Below, in pieces: positions 1-6,952 of a DNA stretch of 10,932 nt. Numbering within the stretch: the stretch's first letter is position 1; the number at the start of each line of letters is the position of its first letter. The position numbers were made by a program, and so were the translations under genes. The notes beneath the pieces are model-generated. The model saw only the letters and a program-made list of their open reading frames with translations, was not told the DNA's origin and searched no databases. The stretch comes from HGM04593 sp045613945 (lineage in GTDB: Bacteria > Bacteroidota > Bacteroidia > Bacteroidales > Bacteroidaceae), in the NCBI GenBank assembly GCA_045613945.1, contig JAZLBZ010000074.1, forward strand, positions 1 to 10,932, read 5' to 3'.

Positions 1-2460
1 GATGTTCAACTCCTTGGCAATGCGGCGGCAAATCTTCTTGATGCGACGTGCTGTCTCAAAGTAGATTTTCTGTGCAGGGAACACAAGTGTTGCATCACCT
101 GAGTGTACACCGGCAAACTCAACGTGCTCTGAGATTGCATACTCCACTACCTCACCGTTCTGTGCCACAGCATCGAACTCAATCTCCTTTGTATCGGTCA
201 TAAACTGCGATACCACAACCGGGAACTCCTTTGACACATCGGCTGCCATCTTCAGGAACTCGTGCAACTCCTCCTCGTTGTAGCAGACATTCATTGCCGC
301 ACCTGAAAGCACGTACGATGGACGCACAAGCACAGGATAGCCAACTTTGTCTACAAAGTCCTTCATATCCTCAAGGCTTGTGAGCTCCTTCCAAGCCGGC
401 TGGTCGATGCCAAGTTGGTCGAGCATAGCAGAGAACTTGTGACGGTTCTCGGCACGGTCAATTGAGAGTGGAGATGTACCAAGGATGGGCACTGCCTGAC
501 GGTGAAGCTTCATCGCGAGGTTGTTAGGAATCTGGCCACCCACTGAAACGATTACACCACCAGGCTGCTCAAGGTCGATAACATCGAGTACGCGCTCGAA
601 TGAGAGTTCGTCAAAGTAGAGACGGTCGCACATATCGTAGTCGGTAGATACGGTCTCGGGGTTATAGTTAATCATTATTGACTTGTAGCCGAGCTTGCGT
701 GCTGTCTGCACCGCGTTTACTGAACACCAGTCGAACTCAACCGATGAACCGATGCGGTAAGCACCAGAACCAAGGACAACAACTGATTTGTCGGTCTTGT
801 AATAGTTGACATCGTAACCTGTTGCGCCGTATGTCATGTAGAGGTAGTTTGTCAACTCGGGGTGCTCCGAAGCTACAGTGTTGATGCGCTTAACGGCCGG
901 AACGATGCCGAGCTCCTTACGGCGTGCACGCACTGCAAGGTTACCTGTCTCCATGTTCTTCTGGTCCTTGAGGACGAAGCGTGAGATCTGGAAGTCAGAG
1001 AAACCGAGTTCCTTAGCCTTGCGGAGTACGTCGGCAGGGAGTTCCTCGAGTGTATTGTAACCCTCGAGTACATGTTTATAGTCAACGATATTCTTGAGTT
1101 TGCCCAAGAACCATGGATCAATCTTTGTGAGTTCGCTGATGCGCTCTACTGTGTAGCCCTGCTCAAGAGCCGATGCAATTGAGAAGACGCGCATATCTGT
1201 TGGGTTGGCAAGCTCCTCGTCGAGGTTGTCGAAGTGTGTATGCTCGTTACCTACGAAACCGTGCATGCCCTGGCCAATCATACGCAAGCCCTTCTGGATT
1301 ACCTCCTCAAAGCTGCGGCCGATTGACATGATCTCGCCCACTGACTTCATGCTTGAGCCAATCTGGCGTGACACGCCTGCGAACTTTGTCAAGTCCCAAC
1401 GTGGAATCTTACAGATTAGGTAGTCAAGGTCTGGTGCCTTGTATGCGCTGTTTGGTGTGCCCATCTCGCCAATCTCGTCGAGTGTGTAGCCAAGAGCAAT
1501 TTTGGCAGCAACGAATGCGAGAGGATAGCCTGTAGCCTTTGATGCAAGAGCCGATGAGCGGCTGAGACGTGCGTTAACCTCAATTACACGGTAGTCGTTT
1601 GTCTCGGCATTGAAAGCGTACTGGATGTTACACTCACCAACAATACCCAGGTGACGGATAGCCTTTACAGAAATCTCCTGCATGAACTTGACCTGCTCGG
1701 GTGTGAGTGAGCATGTTGGAGCAACAACAATTGACTCACCGGTGTGGATGCCGAGCGGGTCAAAATTCTCCATGCTTGCTACTGTGAAGCAGTGGTCGTT
1801 GGCGTCGCGGATAACCTCGAACTCAATCTCCTTCCAACCCTTGAGCGACTCCTCAACGAGAATCTGGTTAGAGAAGGTGAATGCGCTCTCTGCGAGTTCC
1901 TTGAAGCTTGCCTCGTCCTTGCAGATACCGCTACCCAAGCCACCGAGTGCGTATGCCGAACGCACCATTACAGGGAAACCGATGCGGTGTGCCGCTGCAA
2001 GTGCATCCTCCATTGTCTCAACAGCCTGGCTCACGGGAGTCTTCATTGGAATCTCATCGAGTTTCTTAACGAAGAGGTCGCGGTCCTCGGTGTACATGAT
2101 AGCCTCGACAGATGTACCGAGTACCTTTACACCATACTTGTCAAGAATACCCTTCTGATAGAGTTCTGTACCGCAGTTGAGAGCAGTCTGTCCACCGAAT
2201 GCAAGCAGAATACCGTCGGGGCGCTCCTTCTTGATAATCTCCTCAACGTTGTGGATGTCAACAGGGAGGAAATACACCTTGTCGGCAATACCCTCCGATG
2301 TCTGGATAGTTGCGACGTTAGGGTTAATAAGCACTGACTGGATACCCTCCTCGCGAAGTGCCTTCAACGCTTGTGAACCCGAGTAGTCAAACTCTCCGGC
2401 CTGGCCAATGCGCAACGCGCCCGAACCAAGCAATAACACCTTTTTCAATTTCTCTTTCAT
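1..2460 (-). CDS. carB: Carbamoyl-phosphate synthase large subunit, 3' end cut by the window
   Basis: This subunit makes carbamoyl phosphate from bicarbonate, ammonia (channelled from a glutaminase partner) and two ATP, for pyrimidine and arginine synthesis in the cytoplasm. The ATG at 2458-2460 opens an uninterrupted frame of 820 codons to the window edge. The family is about 1,070 residues, so the end of the second ATP-grasp domain and the C-terminal allosteric domain lie outside. Visible features are the first nucleotide-binding start GSGALRIGQAGEFDYSG (about 12-28), Arg127 and Arg167 matching ATP-site arginines of E. coli CarB, the glycine loop GGLGSG (173-178), EVNAR (294-298), and the internally duplicated half starting near 558 (GSGAYRIGSSVEFDW). 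Several signature blocks match eukaryotic CAD/CPS1 better than E. coli CarB. It lies 20 bp downstream of the purF-like gene with no promoter or terminator between, so cotranscription is likely. No carA is adjacent on the upstream side. Confidence 0.96.
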   Translation of the reverse strand, partial: MKEKLKKVLLLGSGALRIGQAGEFDYSGSQALKALREEGIQSVLINPNVATIQTSEGIADKVYFLPVDIHNVEEIIKKERPDGILLAFGGQTALNCGTELYQKGILDKYGVKVLGTSVEAIMYTEDRDLFVKKLDEIPMKTPVSQAVETMEDALAAAHRIGFPVMVRSAYALGGLGSGICKDEASFKELAESAFTFSNQILVEESLKGWKEIEFEVIRDANDHCFTVASMENFDPLGIHTGESIVVAPTCSLTPEQVKFMQEISVKAIRHLGIVGECNIQYAFNAETNDYRVIEVNARLSRSSALASKATGYPLAFVAAKIALGYTLDEIGEMGTPNSAYKAPDLDYLICKIPRWDLTKFAGVSRQIGSSMKSVGEIMSIGRSFEEVIQKGLRMIGQGMHGFVGNEHTHFDNLDEELANPTDMRVFSIASALEQGYTVERISELTKIDPWFLGKLKNIVDYKHVLEGYNTLEELPADVLRKAKELGFSDFQISRFVLKDQKNMETGNLAVRARRKELGIVPAVKRINTVASEHPELTNYLYMTYGATGYDVNYYKTDKSVVVLGSGAYRIGSSVEFDWCSVNAVQTARKLGYKSIMINYNPETVSTDYDMCDRLYFDELSFERVLDVIDLEQPGGVIVSVGGQIPNNLAMKLHRQAVPILGTSPLSIDRAENRHKFSAMLDQLGIDQPAWKELTSLEDMKDFVDKVGYPVLVRPSYVLSGAAMNVCYNEEELHEFLKMAADVSKEFPVVVSQFMTDTKEIEFDAVAQNGEVVEYAISEHVEFAGVHSGDATLVFPAQKIYFETARRIKKICRRIAKELNI

Positions 2461-2480
2461 AGTTTATATAATTTTATTAT

Positions 2481-4361
2481 TTACTTTTTCAGATAAGTCT
2501 CATAGTGGTACACAAACGCCTCGTTTACAAGACGGTTGCCACCCGGTGTCGGGTAGTTTCCGCTGAAGTACCAATCGCCCAAATGATTAGGACATGCCGA
2601 GTGCAGGCCCTCAAGGCTCTGGAACACCAGTTCAAGTTCGGCATTGAGGTCAACAGGCTTGAGCAAGTCGGCAATCTTGCGCGAAATTTCATCGGCTGTA
2701 AACGGATGATAGATTGCACGTGTGCAGTTAACCTGTTCTGCATCGGGTTTCTTCAACTCCTCAATACATGCACGGTATGTTTCCTCAATGAGTGACTGTC
2801 TGCCGTTCTCGTACAGCAGTTCAAGAGCAGCCTTGAATGCAACGAAGTGGTCGAACTTCTCCATGTCGATACCATAGTAGTCGGGGTAACGGATCTGTGG
2901 ACTTGAAGAGACAACGACAATCTTCTTTGGCTCCAGACGGTCGAGGATGTTCAGGATATTCTGCTTCAATGTTGTTCCACGAACGATACTGTCATCAATT
3001 ACAACAAGGTTGTCAACCTTTGGCTTTATTGTGTCATATGTAATGTCATATACATAGGAAGCAAGGTCGTTACGCTTGTCGGTTGTTGAGATGAATGTAC
3101 GCATCTTTATGTCCTTGTTTGCAACCTTCTCCTGGCGCACTTTCTTTGTCACAATAGCATTGAGTTGCTCGGGGGTGAATGTCTTGCCCGAGTTGATCTC
3201 CTTCACCTTCCACTCGTCGAGATACTCCTGCATACCCTCGACCATTCCATAGAATGCCATTTCGGCAGTATTTGGGATGAACGAGAATACGGTGTTATCC
3301 AAATCGTAGTTTATAGCCTTGAGAATCTGCTCCTTGAGGTTTGAACCCAAAAGTTTTCTCTCCTTATATATATCGCCATCGTTACCGCGGCTGAAGTAGA
3401 TACGCTCGAACGAACATGGCAGGAACGCCTTTTGTGGCGTTATCTGCTCAACGCGCAACTCGCCACGCTTGTTGACGATGAGAGCCTCACCCGGTTTCAT
3501 TTCAATAACCTCATCGGCCTTCAAGTTCATTGCAGTCTGCAATGCCGCACGTTCACTGGCAACAAGGAAAATCTCGTCGTTGGCATACCAATAGGCAGTG
3601 CGCACACCCCATGGGTCACGCATAGCAAACATCTCGCCGCTACCGGTAACGCCACAGAAAACATAACCGCCGTCGAGCATCTCGGTTGAAGTGCGGAGCA
3701 CATTCGCCATGTCAACACGCTCCTCAATTGTATTTGTGATATCCATGCCCACGCGGCCTTCATATTCGCAATCCCTGAAGATGCGCTCGACCTCGCGGTC
3801 GAGACGGTGACCCATAAGTTCAAGCATTATGTAAGTATCGGCATGTACACGTGGATGCTGGCCGTGCGAAACCAATTCACGGAACACATCATCTACATTT
3901 GTTATATGGAAGTTACCGCAAAGGGCAAGGTTCTTTGCACGCCAGTTATTGCGGCGAAGGAAGGGGTGCACATACTGCATACCGGTTTTTCCTGTAGCCG
4001 AATAGCGCAAGTGACCCATGTAGAGTTCGCCGGCGAAACCAAAATGACGATAAGCATAATCGGCATCGTTCTTTTTCTCCTTGGGATGAGAAAGGATATC
4101 CTTGTTCGCACTGTCGAAAACCTCGGATATTGCACCGGAACCCTCTGCCCTTTCACGGAACATATAATCCTCACCGGGAGAGGCTTTAAGTTTGACGCAA
4201 GCAATACCGGCACCCTGCTGGCCACGGTTATACTGTTTGTTCATCAACAGGAACAATTTGTTCATACCATAAGCCCATGTACCATATTTCTCCTGATAGT
4301 AGTTCAAGGGTTTGCGCAAGCGAATCATCGCCACTCCACATTCATGCAATAGAGGTTCCAT
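2481..4361 (-). CDS. purF: Long PurF-type amidophosphoribosyltransferase (class II glutamine amidotransferase plus PRTase fold)
   Basis: PurF proteins make 5-phosphoribosylamine from PRPP and glutamine, the first step of purine synthesis. This one has 626 residues against about 470-505 for typical PurF. A 7-residue propeptide (ending HE) precedes the candidate nucleophile Cys8 (CGVAMI). The glutaminase domain shows RGQQGAG (46-52), GHLRYS (116-121), CGN (148-150) and ADT (174-176). The PRTase domain shows SFERIYFSR (317-325) and the PRPP loop VVIDDSIVRGTT (453-464). Odd points: the usual HNG of the oxyanion hole reads LCG; the usual VPDS reads IPNT (362-365); about 30 extra residues sit near 60-110 and more near 380-420; and the Cys ligands of the B. 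subtilis-type Fe-S cluster are absent (PDYYGIDM at 493-500, GDWYFSGNYPT at 595-605). It is either a lineage-specific PurF or a paralogue with altered chemistry. It lies directly upstream of carB and behind a probable attenuator. The symbol is by family only. Confidence 0.85.
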   Translation of the reverse strand: MEPLLHECGVAMIRLRKPLNYYQEKYGTWAYGMNKLFLLMNKQYNRGQQGAGIACVKLKASPGEDYMFRERAEGSGAISEVFDSANKDILSHPKEKKNDADYAYRHFGFAGELYMGHLRYSATGKTGMQYVHPFLRRNNWRAKNLALCGNFHITNVDDVFRELVSHGQHPRVHADTYIMLELMGHRLDREVERIFRDCEYEGRVGMDITNTIEERVDMANVLRTSTEMLDGGYVFCGVTGSGEMFAMRDPWGVRTAYWYANDEIFLVASERAALQTAMNLKADEVIEMKPGEALIVNKRGELRVEQITPQKAFLPCSFERIYFSRGNDGDIYKERKLLGSNLKEQILKAINYDLDNTVFSFIPNTAEMAFYGMVEGMQEYLDEWKVKEINSGKTFTPEQLNAIVTKKVRQEKVANKDIKMRTFISTTDKRNDLASYVYDITYDTIKPKVDNLVVIDDSIVRGTTLKQNILNILDRLEPKKIVVVSSSPQIRYPDYYGIDMEKFDHFVAFKAALELLYENGRQSLIEETYRACIEELKKPDAEQVNCTRAIYHPFTADEISRKIADLLKPVDLNAELELVFQSLEGLHSACPNHLGDWYFSGNYPTPGGNRLVNEAFVYHYETYLKK

Positions 4362-4390
4362 AATTTCTTCTATAATTTCCGCTAATATAC

Positions 4391-4418
4391 AAAAAAAGTC
4401 GTTTCAAACGAAACGACT
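4391..4418 (-). terminator. Terminator hairpin just upstream of purF-like/carB, probable attenuator
   Basis: A perfect 9-bp inverted repeat (agtcgtttc at 4397-4405, gaaacgact at 4410-4418) has a 4-nt loop. On the minus strand it is followed directly by seven T (4391-4397, sharing one base with the stem). That is a textbook Rho-independent terminator read toward the purF-like gene, ending only 30 bp before its ATG. A separate, weaker terminator nearer the upp stop makes it less likely that this one simply ends upp. The short remaining stretch (4362-4390) has no clear Bacteroidetes promoter. Expression of purF-like/carB therefore probably requires readthrough. That it is regulated is an inference. 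Confidence 0.75.
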
Positions 4419-4427
4419 ATAATAAAT

Positions 4428-4532
4428 TTACACAAAATTGATGTCAATATCAAAACAAACAGGGGCAAAAACTGCAACGGGACTCTTTTCACATCCCGCT
4501 AAAACAACATTCTTTATTGCACAGTGTTTCAT
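4428..4532 (-). CDS. Possible 34-residue leader peptide ahead of the purF-like attenuator
   Basis: ATG at 4530-4532 and TAA at 4428-4430 enclose 34 codons, beginning MKHCAIKNVVLAGC and ending in DIDINFV. It starts about 15 nt after the predicted transcription start and has an AGAAGG stretch just before the ATG. Its stop lies only 9 nt before the terminator hairpin, so a terminating ribosome would cover part of the hairpin's 5' arm. It has no run of one regulatory amino acid; valine and cysteine are frequent. It resembles the layout of the E. coli pyrBI leader peptide, but nothing in the sequence proves translation. A chance short frame remains possible. Confidence 0.35.
   Translation of the reverse strand: MKHCAIKNVVLAGCEKSPVAVFAPVCFDIDINFV
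4476..4500 (-). promoter_or_regulatory. Internal leader hairpin followed by U-rich tract, possible RNA polymerase pause site
   Basis: Read on the minus strand, AGCGGGA (4500-4494) can pair with TCCCGTT (4482-4476) as a 7-bp stem with one G-U pair and an 11-nt loop. It is followed by a T-rich stretch (about 4474-4434) including T5 and two further T runs. A hairpin then a U-rich tract then a terminator is the order known from the E. coli pyrBI leader, where low UTP slows polymerase. Pausing here is inferred only. Confidence 0.35.
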
Positions 4533-4552
4533 AGCCTTCTGTTTTTACAGCG

Positions 4553-4560
4553 CGAAGATA
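4553..4560 (-). promoter_or_regulatory. Putative -7 promoter box for the purF-like/carB leader
   Basis: On the minus strand the octamer TATCTTCG matches the Bacteroidetes -7 consensus TAnnTTTG with one change. It is followed by CGC, as at the tRNA-Thr and lon promoters in this window. The best upstream TTG lies 23 bp away, slightly farther than the usual 19-21, so the -33 element is weak. It would start a leader of about 185 nt before the purF-like ATG. Confidence 0.45.
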
Positions 4561-4602
4561 GTAAAAAATAATCACACTGAGAACAATTTTACATTATAAA
4601 GT

Positions 4603-4637
4603 AAAAAAATATTGTAGCAGAACAGGTATTTGCTACA
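4603..4637 (-). terminator. Probable terminator of upp
   Basis: Starting 6 bp after the upp stop codon, TGTAGCA (4637-4631) pairs with TGCTACA (4619-4613) around an 11-nt loop. After ATA come seven T in the minus-strand transcript (4609-4603). The stem is only 7 bp with three G-C pairs, so it may be leaky. Confidence 0.5.
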
Positions 4638-4643
4638 TTCAAT

Positions 4644-5267
4644 TTATTTTGTACCGAAAATTCGGTCACCGGCATCGCCCAAGCCTGGGAGGATGTAATT
4701 CTTGTCATTCAAGCCCTCATCAACCGCTGCAACGTAAATATCCACATCGGGGTATTTCTCCTCGACAGCCCTTACACCTTGAGGTGATGCTACCAGACAC
4801 ATGAGTCTGATGCGGTCAAAGCCATCGGCTTTCAAACGTGCAATGGCATCACAGGCACTGCCGCCGGTTGCAAGCATGGGGTCGGTAAGAATCACTGCAC
4901 GATCCTTGTTTGCAGGCATCTTATAGTAATAGAAGACAGGCTGACAGGTCTCTTCGTCACGATAAAGGCCTATGTGACCGACACGTGCCGAGGGGATGAG
5001 TTTCATCAATCCATCGACCATGCCAAGACCGGCACGGAGAATGGGAACAATAACAACCTTCTTGCCCGCAATTTTGGGTGCATCCATTTTCATCAAAGGA
5101 GTCTCAATCTCCTCGTATGTCAACGGCATGTCGCGGGTAACCTCATAACCCATCAACATTGAAATCTCTTGGAGCAACTCCCTGAACTTCATTGTAGAAG
5201 TCTCCTTATTACGCATGATGCTCAACTTGTGCTGCACCAGCGGATGGTCTATTACGTGTAAAGCCAT
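4644..5267 (-). CDS. upp: Uracil phosphoribosyltransferase
   Basis: It salvages uracil by joining it to PRPP to give UMP in the cytoplasm. The 207-residue length is normal for the family (about 208). Visible are the N-terminal block HPLVQHKLSIMR (8-19), YEVTRDMP (41-48), the PRPP-binding loop VILTDPMLATGGSA (125-138) and the C-terminal uracil-contact segment YILPGLGDAGDR (191-202). It lies 36 bp downstream of the dipeptidase gene with no recognisable terminator or promoter between, so the two are probably cotranscribed. A weak terminator follows it. Confidence 0.96.
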   Translation of the reverse strand: MALHVIDHPLVQHKLSIMRNKETSTMKFRELLQEISMLMGYEVTRDMPLTYEEIETPLMKMDAPKIAGKKVVIVPILRAGLGMVDGLMKLIPSARVGHIGLYRDEETCQPVFYYYKMPANKDRAVILTDPMLATGGSACDAIARLKADGFDRIRLMCLVASPQGVRAVEEKYPDVDIYVAAVDEGLNDKNYILPGLGDAGDRIFGTK

Positions 5268-5303
5268 AGTAATTGTTTTAATTTATATTACGCCTTTGTT
5301 TAA

Positions 5304-6662
5304 TCATTTGGAGTAGTTCTTGTGGAACTCGACCACAGCCTCAATACCCTTACGGAAGATATCGAGATTAAAGTTTTCGTTTGGCGAATGGATTGCATCA
5401 CTCTCCAAGCCAAAGCCCATGAGGATAGTCTTCACGCCAAGAATCTTCTCAAAGTCACTGATAATGGGAATGCTGCCACCGCGACGCACCGCAAGCGGCT
5501 TTTTGCCAAAGGCCTTCTCAAAGCCGGCTTCTGCAGCCTTGTATGCAGGCAGGGTAATTGGGCACAGATAGCCCTGACCGCCATGCATTGGAGTGACCTT
5601 CACCTTTACGCACGCAGGAGCAATGGATGTAAAATAGTCGACAAACTGCTGCGAAATCTTTTCGTGATCCTGGTTTGCCACAAGGCGGCACGAGAGTTTT
5701 GCATAGGCCTTTGAAGGGAGCACCGTCTTGCTGCCCTCGCCTGTGTATCCACCCCAGATACCGCACACATCGAACGATGGGCGGCAACTGTTGCGCTCAA
5801 GGGTTGAATAGCCCTTTTCGCCACGCAAATCATTAACATCAATTGCAGCCTTGTACTTCTCCTCGTCAAAAGGAATAGATGCAATCATGTCGCGCTCGGC
5901 CTGCGACATCTCCTCGACATCGTCATAGAAACCGGGAATTGTTATGCGACCATCGGCATCGGTCATCTTGGCAATCATCTCGCAAAGCACATTGATTGGG
6001 TTGGCAACCGCACCGCCAAAATGACCAGAGTGCAGGTCGCGGTTAGGACCTGTAACTTCAACCTCCCAATACGCAAGTCCGCGCAAGCCGGTTGTGAGAG
6101 AAGGCAGTTCGGCACCGAGCATACTTGTATCGCTTACAAGGATTATGTCGGCCTTCAGCAGTTCCTTGTTCTCCTTGAGGAACGCATTGAGACTTGGAGA
6201 GCCAATCTCCTCCTCGCCCTCGAAAATAAACTTCACATTATGCTTGAGCAGACCGTTCTTGACAACATATTCAAAGGCCTTAGCCTGAATCATCGCCTGC
6301 CCCTTGTCGTCATCGGCACCACGCGCCCAAATGCGCCCGTCCTTTATTACCATCTTGAACGGGTCGCTATTCCAAAGTTCCAAAGGTTCGGCTGGCATAA
6401 CATCATAGTGCGAATATATGAGCACTGTTGGTGCGGCAGGGTCAACGGTTTTCTCGGCATATACCAGCGGATTGCCGGTAGACGGCATAACCTCGGCCTT
6501 GTCAACACCCGCCTCAAGAAGCAGTAGTTTCCACCTTTCGGCGCAAGCAGCAATATCGCCCTTATGCTCGGCCTTTGCACTGATACTTGGAATCTCAATG
6601 AGCGACTCCAATTCCTTGAGAAAACGCTCCTCGTTTTCCTGTATATACTTTTTTACTTCCAT
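5304..6662 (-). CDS. M20 family metallodipeptidase (CNDP/carnosinase-like)
   Basis: A probable cytosolic two-metal (Zn or Mn) peptidase cleaving dipeptides or short peptides. Its 452 residues suit the M20 dipeptidase group. Metal and catalytic positions are all present: HYD (His85, Asp87), RGADDDKG (114-121, bridging Asp118), EGEEEIGS (148-155, catalytic Glu151 and metal ligand Glu152), Asp178 in VSDTSM, and the last ligand His425 in AIHSPNE. The lid or dimerisation domain with DLHSGHFGG (209-217) follows the first catalytic part. There is no signal peptide at the N-terminus (MEVKKYIQENEERF), so it is probably intracellular. ATG 6660-6662 is well placed behind a strong promoter at 6693-6723. 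The substrate cannot be read from sequence. upp follows 36 bp downstream. Confidence 0.9.
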   Translation of the reverse strand: MEVKKYIQENEERFLKELESLIEIPSISAKAEHKGDIAACAERWKLLLLEAGVDKAEVMPSTGNPLVYAEKTVDPAAPTVLIYSHYDVMPAEPLELWNSDPFKMVIKDGRIWARGADDDKGQAMIQAKAFEYVVKNGLLKHNVKFIFEGEEEIGSPSLNAFLKENKELLKADIILVSDTSMLGAELPSLTTGLRGLAYWEVEVTGPNRDLHSGHFGGAVANPINVLCEMIAKMTDADGRITIPGFYDDVEEMSQAERDMIASIPFDEEKYKAAIDVNDLRGEKGYSTLERNSCRPSFDVCGIWGGYTGEGSKTVLPSKAYAKLSCRLVANQDHEKISQQFVDYFTSIAPACVKVKVTPMHGGQGYLCPITLPAYKAAEAGFEKAFGKKPLAVRRGGSIPIISDFEKILGVKTILMGFGLESDAIHSPNENFNLDIFRKGIEAVVEFHKNYSK

Positions 6663-6692
6663 AATTCAATTATCATTTAGTTTGAGCAAGTG

Positions 6693-6723
6693 CGAATATA
6701 CAAAAACTGAGCGAAGTCTACAA
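6693..6723 (-). promoter_or_regulatory. Bacteroidetes-type promoter for the dipeptidase-upp unit
   Basis: On the minus strand TTG (6723-6721) is followed after exactly 20 bp by TATATTCG (6700-6693), close to the TAnnTTTG consensus. It lies about 30 bp before the dipeptidase ATG, giving a short leader. Spacing and position are both good. Confidence 0.6.
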
Positions 6724-6754
6724 CACCCGGCACCACATTTTCGGCAAAAAATGT

Positions 6755-6784
6755 TTTGTACATAGCAATTTATATATATCTTTG
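6755..6784 (+). promoter_or_regulatory. Promoter of tRNA-Thr
   Basis: TTTG at 6755-6758, an 18-bp spacer and the perfect -7 octamer TATCTTTG at 6777-6784. The spacer is one base shorter than the usual 19-21. Transcription would start about 35-40 nt before the mature tRNA 5' end. Confidence 0.65.
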
Positions 6785-6827
6785 CGCTTGCAAATTGTGA
6801 AAGGGAAGCCGACACAACAAAAAAGTT

Positions 6828-6900
<73 letters not shown>

Positions 6901-6908
6901 CATAGCGT

Positions 6909-6934
6909 GAGTGTGCAAGGGCACACTCTTTTTT
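6909..6934 (+). terminator. Rho-independent terminator after tRNA-Thr
   Basis: GAGTGTGC (6909-6916) and GCACACTC (6921-6928) form a perfect 8-bp stem with a 4-nt loop, followed by six T (6929-6934). It lies between the tRNA and the methyltransferase ATG at 6953 and would end most tRNA transcripts. Confidence 0.88.
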
Positions 6935-6952
6935 GTCCAAAATAATCATACA

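Noticed and set aside
1744..2337. A 197-codon open frame on the plus strand opposite carB
   Set aside because: It lies wholly antisense to a strongly conserved gene; its cysteine- and leucine-rich product matches no family I know.
3807..4352. A 181-codon open frame on the plus strand opposite the purF-like gene
   Set aside because: It is antisense to a conserved coding sequence and has no start signals or recognisable domains.
6021..6527. A 168-codon open frame on the plus strand opposite the dipeptidase
   Set aside because: It is antisense to a gene with all M20 motifs intact; explained by codon bias.
6911..6952. Upstream GTG start for the TrmN6-type gene, adding 14 residues
   Set aside because: The extension lies inside the tRNA terminator hairpin and T-run, and family homology begins just after the ATG at 6953.
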